A stretch of 42,839 nt of DNA from Xanthobacteraceae bacterium (GCA_030037895.1 JASHPW010000116.1:1-42839), one strand, 5' to 3'. Counted from the first letter of the stretch, positions 7,796 to 17,511 are shown. Notes: a model not told the origin generated them from the letters alone. Program-made: numbers and translations.

Positions 7796-8968
7796 ATGCC
7801 GGGTCCATTGGCCGGTCTGCGTGTGCTGGAGCTCGCCCGCATCCTGGCGGGGCCGTGGGCCGGCCAAATCCTCGCCGATCTCGGCGCCGACGTAGTCAAG
7901 GTCGAGCGCAAGGGCGTCGGCGACGATACCCGCGGCTGGGGGCCGCCCTTCGTGCCGGCCGCCGACGGCGGCCATCTCGGCGCCGCCTATTTTCACGGCG
8001 CCAACCGCGGCAAGCGCTCGATCGAACTCGACTTCGACAGCGAGGAGGGGCGGCGCATCGTCAGGAAGCTCGCGGCCCGCGCCGACGTCGTGCTGGAGAA
8101 TTTCAAGGTCGGCGGTCTCGCCAAATTCGGCCTCGATTACCAAAGCCTCGCGCAGGACAATCCGCGGCTCGTCTATTGCTCGGTCACCGGTTTCGGCCAG
8201 ACCGGCCCCTATGCCGCGCGAGCAGGCTACGATCTCATGGCGCAGGGCATGGGCGGCTTCATGGACCTGACCGGCCATCCCGACGGCGAGCCGCTGCGCG
8301 CCGGCGTGCCGGTCTCCGATCTTTTCACCGGCGTCTATGCCGTGGTCGGCATCCTCGCGGCCCTGGCGCGGCGGGAGAAGACTGGCCGCGGCGGCCATGT
8401 CGATGCCGCGCTCGTCGATTCGACCGTCGGCGTGCTCGCCAACCAGGCGCTCAATTATCTCGTTTCCGGCAAAGTCCCGCACCGCATGGGCAATGCGCAT
8501 CCGAACATCACGCCCTACCAGGTCTTTCCGGTCGCCGACGGCCACATCATCATCGCCAGCGCCACCGACAATCAATTCGCCAAGCTGTGCGGCGTTCTGG
8601 GCGCGCCCGCGCTCGCCAAGGAGCCGGCCTATCGCGACAACGCCGCGCGGCTCGCGCACCGCGCCGAACTGGTCGAGCGCATCTGCGCGCTGACGGTGCG
8701 CATGACGGGGGCCGAGCTTTTGCAAAAACTCGAAGCCGTCGGCGTTCCCGCCGGGCCGATCAACGATCTCGCGCAGGTCTTCTCCGACCCGCAGGTGATC
8801 CACCGCGGCATGCGGATCGAACCGCCGTGCGCGGCGGCGAAGGGCGGCAAGATTCCCGGCGTGCGCACGCCGATCGTGCTCGACGGCGCGCCGATGGCGA
8901 GCGACCGCCCCTCCCCGCGGCTCGGCGAGCACACCGCGGAAATCCTGCGCGAGATCGGGGAGGGATAG
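7796..8968 (+). CDS. CaiB/BaiF (type III) CoA-transferase
   Basis: Transfers CoA between carboxylic acids through an aspartyl-CoA intermediate. The 390-aa protein starts MPGPLAGLRVLELARILAGP and contains DLGADVVKVERKG (29-40), ENFKVGGLAKFGLDY (101-115) and SVTGFGQTGPYA (129-140). D146 in AGYDLMAQGMGG sits at the catalytic aspartate position. AAGGA about 7-10 bases before the ATG at 7796 fixes the start. Divergence from malonyl-CoA decarboxylase suggests it could load CoA onto malonate or a related diacid; this is inference, since substrate cannot be assigned from family membership. Confidence 0.9.
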   Translation: MPGPLAGLRVLELARILAGPWAGQILADLGADVVKVERKGVGDDTRGWGPPFVPAADGGHLGAAYFHGANRGKRSIELDFDSEEGRRIVRKLAARADVVLENFKVGGLAKFGLDYQSLAQDNPRLVYCSVTGFGQTGPYAARAGYDLMAQGMGGFMDLTGHPDGEPLRAGVPVSDLFTGVYAVVGILAALARREKTGRGGHVDAALVDSTVGVLANQALNYLVSGKVPHRMGNAHPNITPYQVFPVADGHIIIASATDNQFAKLCGVLGAPALAKEPAYRDNAARLAHRAELVERICALTVRMTGAELLQKLEAVGVPAGPINDLAQVFSDPQVIHRGMRIEPPCAAAKGGKIPGVRTPIVLDGAPMASDRPSPRLGEHTAEILREIGEG

Positions 8969-8969
8969 A

Positions 8970-9013
8970 GCGCGTCCAGGAAAAGTGGGAACCGGTTTTC
9001 CGTCCGGACGCGC
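8970..9013. repeat. REP-like palindrome
   Basis: Inverted arms GCGCGTCC (8970-8977) and GGACGCGC (9006-9013) enclose a second pair GGAAAA (8979-8984) and TTTTCC (8996-9001) around the GGGAACCGGTTTTC core also seen near 2081 and 17440. It lies immediately downstream of the CoA-transferase stop. Confidence 0.7.
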
Positions 9014-9027
9014 GACAATACAAAAAG

Positions 9028-9072
9028 CTTAGAGCGGGATGACGATTCGAAGATAAGTCATCCCGCTCTAAG
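9028..9072. terminator. Perfect 16-bp inverted repeat, probable bidirectional terminator or dispersed repeat
   Basis: CTTAGAGCGGGATGAC (9028-9043) and its exact reverse complement (9057-9072) flank a 13-nt loop. It lies between the convergent CoA-transferase and histidine kinase genes. AAAAAG precedes the left arm, so the minus-strand transcript would have a short U-rich tail. Similar TTAGAGCGGGATGA palindromes are common in related genomes, so it may be a dispersed element used as a terminator. Confidence 0.6.
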
Positions 9073-9107
9073 TCCGCGGCGCGTCGCCGCGCGCCTTCGG
9101 GCCGCTG

Positions 9108-11270
9108 TCAGCCCGTGGCCCGTTGCGGCCGCGGCGCGGCGCCCCGTTCCCGCGACTGACCGACGGCGTTGCGCGCCATGCGCAAGGCACGTTTGAGCGC
9201 AGCGAGGTCGTAGGGCTTCTGCAGCACTTCAAAGCCTTGGCGCACGGCCTCCTGCGCGCCCGAACTGTAGCCGGTCGTCAGCAGGACGACGACGCCCGGG
9301 AAGCGCCGGCGCACTTCCTTCGCCAGATCGAGACCGTTCATGCCGCCCGGCATCAATATGTCGGAGAACACGAGATCGATATCGCCGTCGTGTTCGATGA
9401 GGTCGAGCCCGGCTTGGGCGCTGGTCGCCTCCCGCACGTCATAGCCAAGCTCGCCGAAATAGGCGCGGGCGACCTCGATCACGTCCGTATTGTCCTCGAC
9501 CAACAGCACCGTGCCCGCGGGCGGCGGCGCGCCGGCCGCGATCGACGGTTCGGGCGATTGCGCCGGCGTTTCAAAGCTCTGCGGCAGGAACAGCGTGATC
9601 GCCGTGCCCCGCCGCACGGTGCTGGTGATGGTGGCGGCGCCGCCCGATTGCCGGGCGAAGCCGTAGACCTGCGAGAGCCCGAGACCGGTGCCCTTGCCGA
9701 CCTCCTTGGTGGTGAAGAACGGCTCGAACACCCGCGGCAGGACGTCGGGCGGAATTCCCTCCCCGGTGTCCGCGACCCTGATGGCGGCGAATTTGCCGCT
9801 CAAGCCCTCCTCGCTCGCTTTGCCGCGCAACGCGATGGGCTTCACCGTGATGGTCAGCGTGCCGCCGGAGGGCATGGCGTCGCGGGCGTTGACGGCGAGA
9901 TTGAGCAGCGCAAGTTCGAGTTCGCTGGCGTCGACCTTGACCAGACAGGGCCGCTTGGGAACGAGCACGCGGATTTCGATGTCGCCGCGCAGCGAGCGGC
10001 TGAGCATGTCCTTGAGTTCGGGCAGCCGCGCGGTGAGGTCGATGACGCTCGGCTGCAGCATCTGCCGCCGCGAGAAGGCGAGCAACTGGCGGGTCAGACT
10101 CTCGCCGCGCTGGGTGGCATTCGTGATCGCGTCGAGGAGTTGTATCTGTTTTTCGTCGCGGGCCTCGCGCCGCAGCCGGTGCACGCTGCCGCTGACGATC
10201 ATGAGCAGGTTGTTGAAATCGTGGGCGACGCCGCCGGTCAATTGTCCGATGGCTTCGAGCCGTTGCGCCTGCCGCAATGCGCCTTCCGCCGCCTCGCGGC
10301 GGTCGGCTTCCTCGTATAGGCGCCGGGTGCGCCGCAGCGCGACGCCGAGCACGCTCAGGATCAAAAGCGTGGCCGGCAGGCCGACGATCAAGTGCATTCC
10401 CAGGGTCGAGAGCCATGCGGCCCGGATCGCCGCGTTGGTCTCGCCGGCGAGAGCATAGACCGGATAGCCCGGGAGCTTGCGGAAGCCGATCCGGCGGACA
10501 ACGCCGTCGATCTGCGACTTGACCGTGAATAGGCCATGGTCGAGGCCGTGGCCGATCGCGGTCCGCAACATGCTTTTCGGACTGAGCCGCTGCGAGCGGT
10601 CGGCAGGGATCGGATGGCGCGCCAAATAAGCGCCGTCGGCGCGCACCAGCGCGAAGAAACTGCCGGGCGGCTGCCCGATCAACGCGTAGAAATTTTCGAA
10701 GTAACTCGGCTGCACCGCCACGGCGATGACGCCGTTGAAGGAGCCGTCGGGCGATTCCAGGCGCCGCGACAGATCGAAGGCATCGGCGCCGAAGCCGGGC
10801 AGGCGCGACGAGTGCACTTCGCCGACATAGGTTCCGGCATCGTGGCCGACCTGAGCCCGGAAATAATCGCGATCGCTGAAGCTCACGTCATTCGGCAGGG
10901 AAGCGGCCGTGCTCGCGGCGAGCGGCCGACCATCGCGGCCGATCAAGAAGATCGCGCGCAACTGCGGCATCGTCGCGACGATGAGCCGGAGGCGCGATTG
11001 CAGGCGCGCCTGCGCGGCACGGATTTCATCATCCGACATGTCGCGCACGACCTCGTTGACTTCCGCGAAGGTGCGATCGGTCGTCTCGAAGACCCTGAGC
11101 GACTGCTCGCGCATGACATCGAGCGAGCGCAGGATGCGCTCGTCGGCCACGGAATGAATGTCGTCGTAGCTCACCCAGGAGGCATAAGCGAACAGCGCCG
11201 CCGGCAGCACCACCGACGCGATCATCATCAGTTGCAACAGGCGGATGGCCGATTCCCGTGCCGTGCTCAT
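9108..11270 (-). CDS. Hybrid sensor histidine kinase with dCache-type sensor and C-terminal receiver
   Basis: Membrane kinase of 720 aa. TM1 is at about residues 10-33 and TM2 at about 288-313, with a periplasmic double-Cache-like sensor between. HisKA follows with H350 in [11 protein letters not shown], then HATPase_c with N-box [10 protein letters not shown]1 ADTGEGI and G2 [13 protein letters not shown]. The receiver domain (about 587-700) carries D637 in [10 protein letters not shown] and K685 in VLQKPYD. The [11 protein letters not shown] type H-box belongs to the blc2073/HWE-adjacent group common in rhizobia. ATG at 11270 is chosen over a TTG at 11312. No separate output regulator is adjacent, so the phosphate is passed in trans or ends on the attached receiver. 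Confidence 0.9.
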   Translation of the reverse strand: MSTARESAIRLLQLMMIASVVLPAALFAYASWVSYDDIHSVADERILRSLDVMREQSLRVFETTDRTFAEVNEVVRDMSDDEIRAAQARLQSRLRLIVATMPQLRAIFLIGRDGRPLAASTAASLPNDVSFSDRDYFRAQVGHDAGTYVGEVHSSRLPGFGADAFDLSRRLESPDGSFNGVIAVAVQPSYFENFYALIGQPPGSFFALVRADGAYLARHPIPADRSQRLSPKSMLRTAIGHGLDHGLFTVKSQIDGVVRRIGFRKLPGYPVYALAGETNAAIRAAWLSTLGMHLIVGLPATLLILSVLGVALRRTRRLYEEADRREAAEGALRQAQRLEAIGQLTGGVAHDFNNLLMIVSGSVHRLRREARDEKQIQLLDAITNATQRGESLTRQLLAFSRRQMLQPSVIDLTARLPELKDMLSRSLRGDIEIRVLVPKRPCLVKVDASELELALLNLAVNARDAMPSGGTLTITVKPIALRGKASEEGLSGKFAAIRVADTGEGIPPDVLPRVFEPFFTTKEVGKGTGLGLSQVYGFARQSGGAATITSTVRRGTAITLFLPQSFETPAQSPEPSIAAGAPPPAGTVLLVEDNTDVIEVARAYFGELGYDVREATSAQAGLDLIEHDGDIDLVFSDILMPGGMNGLDLAKEVRRRFPGVVVLLTTGYSSGAQEAVRQGFEVLQKPYDLAALKRALRMARNAVGQSRERGAAPRPQRATG

Positions 11271-11303
11271 CGACTGCGAAGTTCCGGCGCTTATCCGGCG
11301 ATT

Positions 11304-11325
11304 GTCAGGCAATTATCAGGCAATT
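11304..11325. promoter_or_regulatory. Tandem 11-bp direct repeat upstream of the histidine kinase
   Basis: On the minus strand AATTGCCTGAT is followed directly by AATTGCCTGAC, 34-55 bp upstream of the kinase start. A period of 11 bp, one helical turn, is the spacing often used by dimeric response regulators. The binding protein is unknown. The rest of 11271-11576 has no gene I can support. Confidence 0.35.
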
Positions 11326-11576
11326 CAGCAGCGTTATCATTCCCTGCCGATGCGGCACGAAGGAGGCAGATTTGGCCGTGGATCATCGCGAATCCGCAAC
11401 CGAACGACACCGCCGGGCGTCGGACGGCGCGAGAGCGGCGGCATTCCCGCGCCGGAAGCGCGTTAGGTTGTTGCGGAAGCGAAGAGAAGACATCGCCGCT
11501 GGCACGACCGGCGGATCGAGCGGCCTGCGGCGGCAATGTCCGGGCGCTTGCCGGAACACCGTTATCACGCCGACGC

Positions 11577-12011
11577 TCAGGCCGGTTGAAAATTCAACGC
11601 CACGCCGTTGATGCAATACCGCAGATGCGTCGGCGGCGGACCGTCATCGAAGACATGGCCGAGATGGCTGCCGCAACGGCTGCAGTGCACCTCGGTGCGC
11701 ACCATTCCGTAACCGCGGTCGGTCGAGGTCTCGACCGATCCGGGCAGCGGATCGTTGAAGCTCGGCCATCCGGTGCCGCTCTCGAACTTCCTCTTCGAGA
11801 CGAACAGCTCCTGATTGCAGCCGGCACAGTAAAAGGTGCCGGCCCGTTTCTCGTCATTGAGCGCGCAACTGCCCGGCGGCTCGGTGCCGTGGTTGCGCAT
11901 GATCCTGAACTGCTCCGGCGTCAGCAGCTTGCGCCATTCCGCCTCGCTGTGGGTGACTGGATATTGCTTGCCGTCCATGGCCATGTCGCCCGTGTGCTGA
12001 TGATGAGCCAT
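11577..12011 (-). CDS. msrB: Peptide-methionine (R)-S-oxide reductase
   Basis: Repairs methionine-R-sulfoxide in proteins. The 144-aa product has two zinc-binding pairs, C62/C65 (CAGC) and C110/C113 (CSRC), the substrate motif SGTGWPSF (78-85) and the catalytic C133 in RYCINGVALNF. C49 in GSCALND could be the resolving cysteine. There is no signal peptide, so it is likely cytosolic. The start at 12011 gives a His-rich N-terminus (MAHHQHTG); internal ATGs at 11984 and 11978 are alternatives and no ribosome-binding site is decisive. Confidence 0.93.
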   Translation of the reverse strand: MAHHQHTGDMAMDGKQYPVTHSEAEWRKLLTPEQFRIMRNHGTEPPGSCALNDEKRAGTFYCAGCNQELFVSKRKFESGTGWPSFNDPLPGSVETSTDRGYGMVRTEVHCSRCGSHLGHVFDDGPPPTHLRYCINGVALNFQPA

Positions 12012-12140
12012 CCGAGCAAGCTAATCGATAACAGTCAAAGCGCAATGGCGTGATTGTCGCTGCCGTCATGACGAGGCATGCAGCGTCGAAAGGCGCGGAA
12101 GGCCGAAGCCGTCCACGGCGTCATAACCGCCGTCGATCGA

Positions 12141-12674
12141 TCACGGCAGCTTATCAAAGCCCTCGCCAAAGCCCTTCAGACTCATGGGGAAGCCGATGCC
12201 TTCCTCGGGCGTCTGGAAAATGATGAAGGTCGAGGTCTGGCCGTTGCGCAGCTCTTGGATCAGCTTGTCGTCCATGACCACTTCGGCGATGCAGCCGTTG
12301 GGCAGGCAGCGCACGAAGCCGGCGCGGCCGACATCGTTGTTGTCGATCTTGAGGCCGAGCCCCGAGGGCAACAGGACGCCGAGCGGGGCGACGACGCGCA
12401 TCAGCCGGCTTTTCTGGTCGCTGGTCTTGAGCACGATGACGGTCAGTCCGACATTGGGCCGGTCCTCCGCCGTCACGCTCTGCATCAGCGCGCATTGCTC
12501 GCTATGCGCGCCGGGCGGAGTGTCGCAGCGGATCTGCCAATCGCCGTGGACCGAGCGGACCGCCCCTTGCGCGGCGGCTTCACCGCCGCAGGCCGCGACG
12601 GCCGCAAGCATGATCGCGGTTCTGGCGAGCGCCGAGGCCGTGGGACGCATCCGCCCGACATGGAAGATCGCCAT
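12141..12674 (-). CDS. Invasion-associated locus B (IalB) family secreted protein
   Basis: Secreted protein of 177 aa. A signal peptide is visible (about residues 1-36, hydrophobic AIMLAAVAACGGEAAAQG). The mature part holds the IalB pattern VHGDWQIRCDTPPG followed by QCALMQSV, and later PNGCIAEVVMDD, with paired cysteines likely forming disulfides. The family was named in Bartonella but is widespread in non-pathogenic rhizobia, where its role is unknown. ATG at 12674 is supported by AGGGAAA about 9 bases upstream; the longer frame to 12881 has no family character. Confidence 0.87.
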   Translation of the reverse strand: MAIFHVGRMRPTASALARTAIMLAAVAACGGEAAAQGAVRSVHGDWQIRCDTPPGAHSEQCALMQSVTAEDRPNVGLTVIVLKTSDQKSRLMRVVAPLGVLLPSGLGLKIDNNDVGRAGFVRCLPNGCIAEVVMDDKLIQELRNGQTSTFIIFQTPEEGIGFPMSLKGFGEGFDKLP

Positions 12675-13141
12675 GATCGTGTTTCCCTGACCAGCCGCCC
12701 CCCAAGCCACCGCTCTTAGCCACCGCCCCCGACAGGTTTTGGCGCGAATCACCCGTCGAGTCTGCCGCGCGAGCCTGCCTACATGGCAAGCCCGCGGTGT
12801 CAAGTTCCGATCAAAATCAAGGCATTGTGGCCGCGGCAAGGACGGCAATTTCCAGCGGCGGCCTGCGGCCGGCTGCGGCAAACGAGCCCCGACGCTGCGC
12901 TGATCGGGTGCATTGCGGTCATCCGCGATTTATGGTTTGAGGGGCCGAAGCTTCCTACTCGGCCCATGCCACCCCCAGGACCGGATTCGTAGCGCAAATT
13001 CCCGTTGGTGGCAGGCCGGACATGCGATTTTGCCGTTGTGGGGAAAACATGTATTTGATATGCATGTTTATGGCGGCGCCATCGGCCGCGACCGGAATCG
13101 ACCGAAAGAGACCAATCGAACGAACAGGAGTCGAAAGAACA
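12675..13141. other. Gene-free divergent promoter region upstream of the oxidase cluster
   Basis: 467 bp between the leftward IalB gene and rightward ctaC. Reading frames here are short and lack family character. It contains one AT-rich inverted repeat at 13045-13069 and should hold the promoters of both flanking genes. Confidence 0.6.
13045..13069 (+). promoter_or_regulatory. AT-rich inverted repeat and possible promoter for the cta cluster
   Basis: AAACATG (13045-13051) and CATGTTT (13063-13069) flank TATTTGATATG, the most AT-rich stretch in this intergenic region. TTGCCG at 13030-13035 followed 16 bases later by TATTTG gives a weak sigma70-like pair. The palindrome could be an operator overlapping the promoter. 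It lies 73 bp upstream of ctaC. Confidence 0.3.
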
Positions 13142-13996
13142 ATGCCGGTGTTCTCACGCCTGACCGCCTCTGCGGCGACAGTCGCGACTTCGCTCCTCGC
13201 CACCGCGGGCGCCGCGCTCGCCGGCGTAGGGCAACCCTCGCCCTGGGAGATCGGACTCCAGGATTCGGGCTCGCCGATCATGGACGACATCACCCGGTTC
13301 AACGAGTTCCTGTTCTGGATCACCACCGGCATCGCGGTTTTTGTTCTCATCCTGCTCGCGATCATCATCGTGCGCTTCAACGCGCGCGCCAATCCGACGC
13401 CCTCGCGCGCCACGCACAACACGCCGCTTGAAATCATCTGGACGGTCGTTCCGGTGGTCATCCTCTTGTTGATCGCGGTGCCCTCGTTCCGGCTGCTATT
13501 CCTCGAGCTCGACGTGCCGAAACCGGACCTCACGGTGAAGGCGACGGGCAAGCAGTGGTACTGGAGCTACGACTATCCCGACAACGGCAATTTCGAATTC
13601 GATTCGGAGATCGTTGCCGACAAGGACCTCAAGCCTGGTCAGCCGCGCCTGCTCACCGTCGACAATGAGATGGTCGTGCCGGTGAACAAGATCGTGCACG
13701 TCCTGGTGACCGGCGCCGACGTGATCCACTCCTTCACCGTGCCGTCATTGGGCATCAGGATCGACGCCATTCCCGGGCGCATCAACGACACTTGGTTCAA
13801 GGCGAAGCATCAGGGACTGTATTATGGCCAATGCTCCGAACTCTGCGGCACCGACCATGCCTTCATGCCCATTGTCGTGCGCGTGGTAGGCGACGACGAC
13901 TTCAGCAAATGGGTCGATGCGGCAAAGAAGAAATACGCCGGCGACGAGAGCGCCCCGTCGAACGTAATCGCGGCGGCCGCCGTGCCGCAGCGGTGA
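13142..13996 (+). CDS. ctaC: Cytochrome c oxidase subunit II
   Basis: CuA-bearing subunit of the aa3 oxidase. The 284-aa precursor has a signal peptide (cleavage near residue 27, ALAG), two TM helices (about 57-77 and 98-120) and a periplasmic cupredoxin domain. CuA ligands are all present: H196, C231, E233, C235, H239 and M242 in CSELCGTDHAFM. AGGAG 11 bases before the ATG at 13142 decides the start against an in-frame ATG at 13022. It lacks a cytochrome c extension, so it is caa3-independent. It heads the oxidase cluster. Confidence 0.96.
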   Translation: MPVFSRLTASAATVATSLLATAGAALAGVGQPSPWEIGLQDSGSPIMDDITRFNEFLFWITTGIAVFVLILLAIIIVRFNARANPTPSRATHNTPLEIIWTVVPVVILLLIAVPSFRLLFLELDVPKPDLTVKATGKQWYWSYDYPDNGNFEFDSEIVADKDLKPGQPRLLTVDNEMVVPVNKIVHVLVTGADVIHSFTVPSLGIRIDAIPGRINDTWFKAKHQGLYYGQCSELCGTDHAFMPIVVRVVGDDDFSKWVDAAKKKYAGDESAPSNVIAAAAVPQR

Positions 13997-14069
13997 CGAC
14001 CTTCCCCCTCCTTCATCTTCCTTCGCTTGCCGGGGAGGGTGAGGGAGGCCGCTAACGCAGGAAATGACA

Positions 14070-15680
14070 ATGGACACGATGGCACACGCGGCACATGGCG
14101 ACGACAACGGCCACGCTATCCCTCATGGTTGGCGCCGTTACCTCTATTCGACGAACCACAAGGACATCGGCACGATGTATCTTGTGTTCGCGCTCATCGC
14201 CGGGCTGATCGGCGCCACCTTTTCGATCTTGATCCGCGCCGAATTGATGTATCCCGGCCTGCAGATCTTCCACCAGACGCACTACTACGATGTGGCGGTC
14301 ACCGCGCACGGATTGATCATGATCTTCTTCGTGATCATGCCGGCGATGATCGGCGGCTTCGGCAACTGGATGATCCCGCTCATGATCGGAGCGCCGGACA
14401 TGGCGTTCCCGCGCATGAACAATATTTCGTTCTGGCTGTTGCCTGCCTCCTTTGCGCTGTTCATCAGCTCGTTCTTCTTCGAGGGCGAGCCGGGCACCCT
14501 CGGCGCCGGAACCGGGTGGACGCTCTATGCGCCGTTGTCGACCTACGGCCATCCCGGCCCGGCGATGGATTTCGTCATCCTGTCTATCCATCTTGCCGGC
14601 GCCTCCTCGATCCTCGGCGCGATCAATTTCATCACCACGATTTTCAATATGCGCGCGCCGGGCATGACCATGCACAAAATGCCGCTGTTCGTGTGGTCGG
14701 AGCTGGTCACCGTGTTCCTGCTGCTGCTGGCGTTGCCGGTGCTCGCCGGTGCCATCACCATGCTGCTCACCGACCGCAATTTCGGCACCACCTTCTTCGA
14801 TCCGCAGGGCGGCGGCGATCCGATCCTGTTCCAGCACCTGTTCTGGTTCTTCGGCCATCCTGAGGTTTACATCATGATCCTGCCCGGCTTCGGCATGGTC
14901 AGCCAGATCGTGGCGACGTTTTCGAAGAAGCCGGTGTTCGGTTATCTCGGCATGGCCTACGCGATGGTGTCGATCGGCGGCATCGGCTTCATCGTTTGGG
15001 CGCACCACATGTACAATGTCGGCATGTCGGCCAGCGTTCAGGCCTATTTCATCGCTGCCACGATGGTGATCGCCGTGCCGACGGGCGTGAAGGTGTTCTC
15101 CTGGATCGCGACGATGTGGGGTGGCTCGATCGAGTTCAAGACGCCGATGTTGTGGGCGATCGGCTTCATCTTCTTGTTCACCATTGGCGGCGTCACCGGC
15201 GTGGTGCTGGCCAATGCCGGCGTCGACCGCGTCCTGCATGGCACATATTACGTGGTGGCGCACTTCCACTACGTGCTCTCGATCGCGGCCGCCTTCGCCA
15301 TCTTCGGCGCCTGGTACTACTGGTTCCCGAAGATGACCGGCTACATGTACAACGAGACCGTCGGCAAGCTGCACTTCTGGCTGACCTTCATCGGCGTCAA
15401 TGTGGCGTTCTTCCCGCAGCACTTCCTGGGGATGGCCGGCATGCCGCGCCGCATCGCCGATTATCCCGCCGCCTACGCCGACTGGAATTTCGTCTCTTCG
15501 ATCGGCGCCTACATCTCGGGCGTCGGTTTGCTTGTCTTCCTCTTCGGCGTCGCTCAGGCGTTCCTGCGCAAAGAGCGGGCGGCGGCCAATCCCTGGGGGG
15601 TCGGCGCCACCACGCTTGAATGGACGCTGCCGTCGCCGCCGCCGTTCCACCAGTACGACACGCTGCCGCTGGTCCAATGA
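14070..15680 (+). CDS. ctaD: Cytochrome c oxidase subunit I (aa3-type)
   Basis: Catalytic subunit that reduces O2 and pumps protons, with about 12 TM helices over 536 aa. Heme a ligands H80 and H400, CuB ligands H263, H312 and H313, the crosslinked tyrosine Y267, heme a3 ligand H398 and the D-channel glutamate E265 in GHPEVY are all seen. This makes it a type A1 heme-copper oxidase. ATG at 14070 is preferred to ATG at 14064 because AGGA at 14059-14062 is 7 bases away from the former and only 1 from the latter. It follows ctaC after 73 bp holding a weak 6-bp-stem hairpin (14006-14039). Confidence 0.97.
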   Translation: MDTMAHAAHGDDNGHAIPHGWRRYLYSTNHKDIGTMYLVFALIAGLIGATFSILIRAELMYPGLQIFHQTHYYDVAVTAHGLIMIFFVIMPAMIGGFGNWMIPLMIGAPDMAFPRMNNISFWLLPASFALFISSFFFEGEPGTLGAGTGWTLYAPLSTYGHPGPAMDFVILSIHLAGASSILGAINFITTIFNMRAPGMTMHKMPLFVWSELVTVFLLLLALPVLAGAITMLLTDRNFGTTFFDPQGGGDPILFQHLFWFFGHPEVYIMILPGFGMVSQIVATFSKKPVFGYLGMAYAMVSIGGIGFIVWAHHMYNVGMSASVQAYFIAATMVIAVPTGVKVFSWIATMWGGSIEFKTPMLWAIGFIFLFTIGGVTGVVLANAGVDRVLHGTYYVVAHFHYVLSIAAAFAIFGAWYYWFPKMTGYMYNETVGKLHFWLTFIGVNVAFFPQHFLGMAGMPRRIADYPAAYADWNFVSSIGAYISGVGLLVFLFGVAQAFLRKERAAANPWGVGATTLEWTLPSPPPFHQYDTLPLVQ

Positions 15681-16594
15681 GCGTCACGCTTGCACGCGTC
15701 GAGCCCAGCATTGCGGGCGTCGGCGATTACATAGCCCTGATGAAGCCGCGAGTGATGTCGCTCGTGGTGTTCACGGCGGTGGCGGGTCTCATGGTCGCGC
15801 CCGGCCACATTCATCCGGTGATCGCCTTTGTCGCGTTGTTGTGCATCACGGTGGGCGCCGGCGCCGCGGGCGCGCTCAATATGTGGTACGACGCCGACAT
15901 CGACGCGCGCATGGCGCGCACGGCCGCGCGGCCGATCCCGCGCGGCCGCGTTACGCCCGGCGAGGCCGCCGGCTTCGGCTTCACGCTGGCGGCGTTCTCG
16001 GTCGCGGCGCTCGGGCTGTTGGTGAACCTCGCGGCGGCGGCGCTGCTCGCCTTCACGATCTTCTTCTATGTCGTGATCTATACAATCTGGCTGAAACGCT
16101 CGACTCCGCAGAACATCGTCATCGGCGGCGCGGCCGGCGCGCTGCCGCCGATGATCGGCTGGGCGGCGGCGACCGGCGGCTTGGCGATCGAGCCGCTGCT
16201 GCTGTTTCTCATCATCTTCTTCTGGACGCCGCCGCATTTCTGGGCGTTGTCGCTCTATCGCGCGCAGGATTATGCGCGCGCCGGAGTGCCGATGTTGCCG
16301 GTCGTCGCCGGCGCGCGGGAAACCCGTCGCCAGATCCTGCTCTATACGCTGATCCTGGCCCCGCTCGGCGCCTCGCTGTGGCCGCTCGGCTATGCCGGGC
16401 CGATCTACGGCTGTACCGCGCTCGTGGCCGGCGCCGGCATGATCGCGCTGGCGCTGCGCGTGCATGCGGAGCGCGACGGCCACGCCGCCAGCAAGCAGAT
16501 GTTCGGATTTTCGATCCTCTACCTGTTCCTGCTGTTTGCCATGCTGATGGTCGATCGTATATCGGGAGGGCTGTTCGGCCATATCGCGGTATGA
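15677..16594 (+). CDS. ctaB: Protoheme IX farnesyltransferase (heme o synthase)
   Basis: UbiA-type membrane prenyltransferase adding the farnesyl group to heme b, the first step to heme a for the oxidase encoded next to it. The 305-aa protein has the signature [19 protein letters not shown] with its NxxxDxxxD motif, then [17 protein letters not shown] and about 8-9 TM helices. The ATG overlaps the ctaD stop as ATGA, indicating translational coupling. The second aspartate-rich loop is represented by [15 protein letters not shown]. Confidence 0.96.
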   Translation: MSVTLARVEPSIAGVGDYIALMKPRVMSLVVFTAVAGLMVAPGHIHPVIAFVALLCITVGAGAAGALNMWYDADIDARMARTAARPIPRGRVTPGEAAGFGFTLAAFSVAALGLLVNLAAAALLAFTIFFYVVIYTIWLKRSTPQNIVIGGAAGALPPMIGWAAATGGLAIEPLLLFLIIFFWTPPHFWALSLYRAQDYARAGVPMLPVVAGARETRRQILLYTLILAPLGASLWPLGYAGPIYGCTALVAGAGMIALALRVHAERDGHAASKQMFGFSILYLFLLFAMLMVDRISGGLFGHIAV

Positions 16595-16788
16595 CGATAA
16601 TCGACAGTGCCATGAACGACGTGAATGGGCAGCGGCCGCAAACCGGCATCAGGCTCACGGAGCAACAGCTTCGGGCGCGCCGGGCGCGTTCGCTGGCGAT
16701 TGCGTTGGCGCTCGGCGCTTTTGTCGTTGTGATCTTCCTGGTGACCATTGTGCGGCTCGGCTCCAATGTGCTCACCGGGCCGATGTAG
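16591..16788 (+). CDS. Small single-pass membrane protein in the cta cluster (CoxF-like)
   Basis: 65-aa protein overlapping the ctaB stop as ATGA. It has a charged N-terminal half ([13 protein letters not shown], about residues 23-35) and one TM helix (about 36-57), giving an N-in topology by the positive-inside rule. A protein of this size and form sits between ctaB and ctaG in many rhizobial oxidase clusters and is sometimes annotated CoxF. Its role in oxidase assembly is inferred from position. An internal ATG at 16612 would give 58 aa. Confidence 0.8.
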   Translation: MTIIDSAMNDVNGQRPQTGIRLTEQQLRARRARSLAIALALGAFVVVIFLVTIVRLGSNVLTGPM

Positions 16789-16797
16789 CGGTGAACG

Positions 16798-17421
16798 ATG
16801 CGCGACCCGACCAACCAAGTTGATCCGCAGCGGACGAGCCGCCGCGATCTCATCGTCGCTTTTGCCTGCGGCGGCTGCGTCGCGGTGATGATCGGCCTGT
16901 CGTTCGCGGCGGTGCCGCTCTATTCGTGGTTCTGCCACGCCACCGGTTTCGGCGGCACCACGCAGGTGGCAAAATCGGCCCCGACGCAGACCTCCGCGCG
17001 CAAGATCACGGTGCGCTTCGATTCGAACGTGAGCGGCGGACTGCCGTGGCGGTTCGAGCCCGAGCGCCGGACGATCGACGTGCACCTCGGCGAGGTCGTC
17101 ACCGTCTACTATAAGGTCGTCAACGAGGCCGCGCGCACGATCACCGGTCAGGCCGGCTACAACGTCAGCCCGCCGACTGTCGGCATCTACTTCGAGAAGA
17201 TCAACTGCTTCTGCTTCAGCACGCAGACCATGAGACCGGGCGAGACGCGCGACATGGCGGTCGTTTTCTACGTCGATCCCAAGCTGGCCCAGGATTCGGA
17301 CGAGGATGGCGTCGACGTCATCACGCTCTCCTACACCTTCTATCCGGCACGCGCGCCGGATCAGGCGGCCGCCGCGGCGACGGCGGAGAGTACGGCGCCG
17401 GGACAGCCCGGCCGCATCTAG
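16798..17421 (+). CDS. ctaG: Cytochrome c oxidase assembly protein, Cox11 type
   Basis: Copper chaperone that delivers Cu to the CuB site of subunit I. The 207-aa protein has one N-terminal TM helix (about 17-40), C46 in [11 protein letters not shown], a periplasmic beta domain and the copper-binding CFCF motif (C137, C139). It starts 9 bp after the small membrane protein gene, so it belongs to the same transcript. Its last base overlaps a REP-like element. Confidence 0.95.
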   Translation: MRDPTNQVDPQRTSRRDLIVAFACGGCVAVMIGLSFAAVPLYSWFCHATGFGGTTQVAKSAPTQTSARKITVRFDSNVSGGLPWRFEPERRTIDVHLGEVVTVYYKVVNEAARTITGQAGYNVSPPTVGIYFEKINCFCFSTQTMRPGETRDMAVVFYVDPKLAQDSDEDGVDVITLSYTFYPARAPDQAAAAATAESTAPGQPGRI

Positions 17422-17511
17422 AGCATGATCCCGAAAAGCGGCAGCCGGTTTTCGGCAAGATCATGCTCAAACGAAAAACCGGATCCCGATCCGATTGAAT
17501 TCAGTCGGATC
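17421..17511. repeat. REP-like palindromic element inside the oxidase cluster
   Basis: GAGCATGATC (17421-17430) pairs with GATCATGCTC (17459-17468), and inside CCGAAAA (17431-17437) pairs with TTTTCGG (17449-17455), giving a long hairpin around an AGCCGG centre. A second stem, GATCCGA (17488-17494) with TCGGATC (17505-17511), follows. It separates ctaG from ctaE and could reduce or process read-through. Confidence 0.7.

Noticed and set aside
14052-15677. 541-codon frame antisense to ctaD
   Set aside because: It covers the whole of ctaD, whose heme and copper ligands are all in place. The antisense product is a charged low-complexity sequence ([14 protein letters not shown]), an artefact of base composition.
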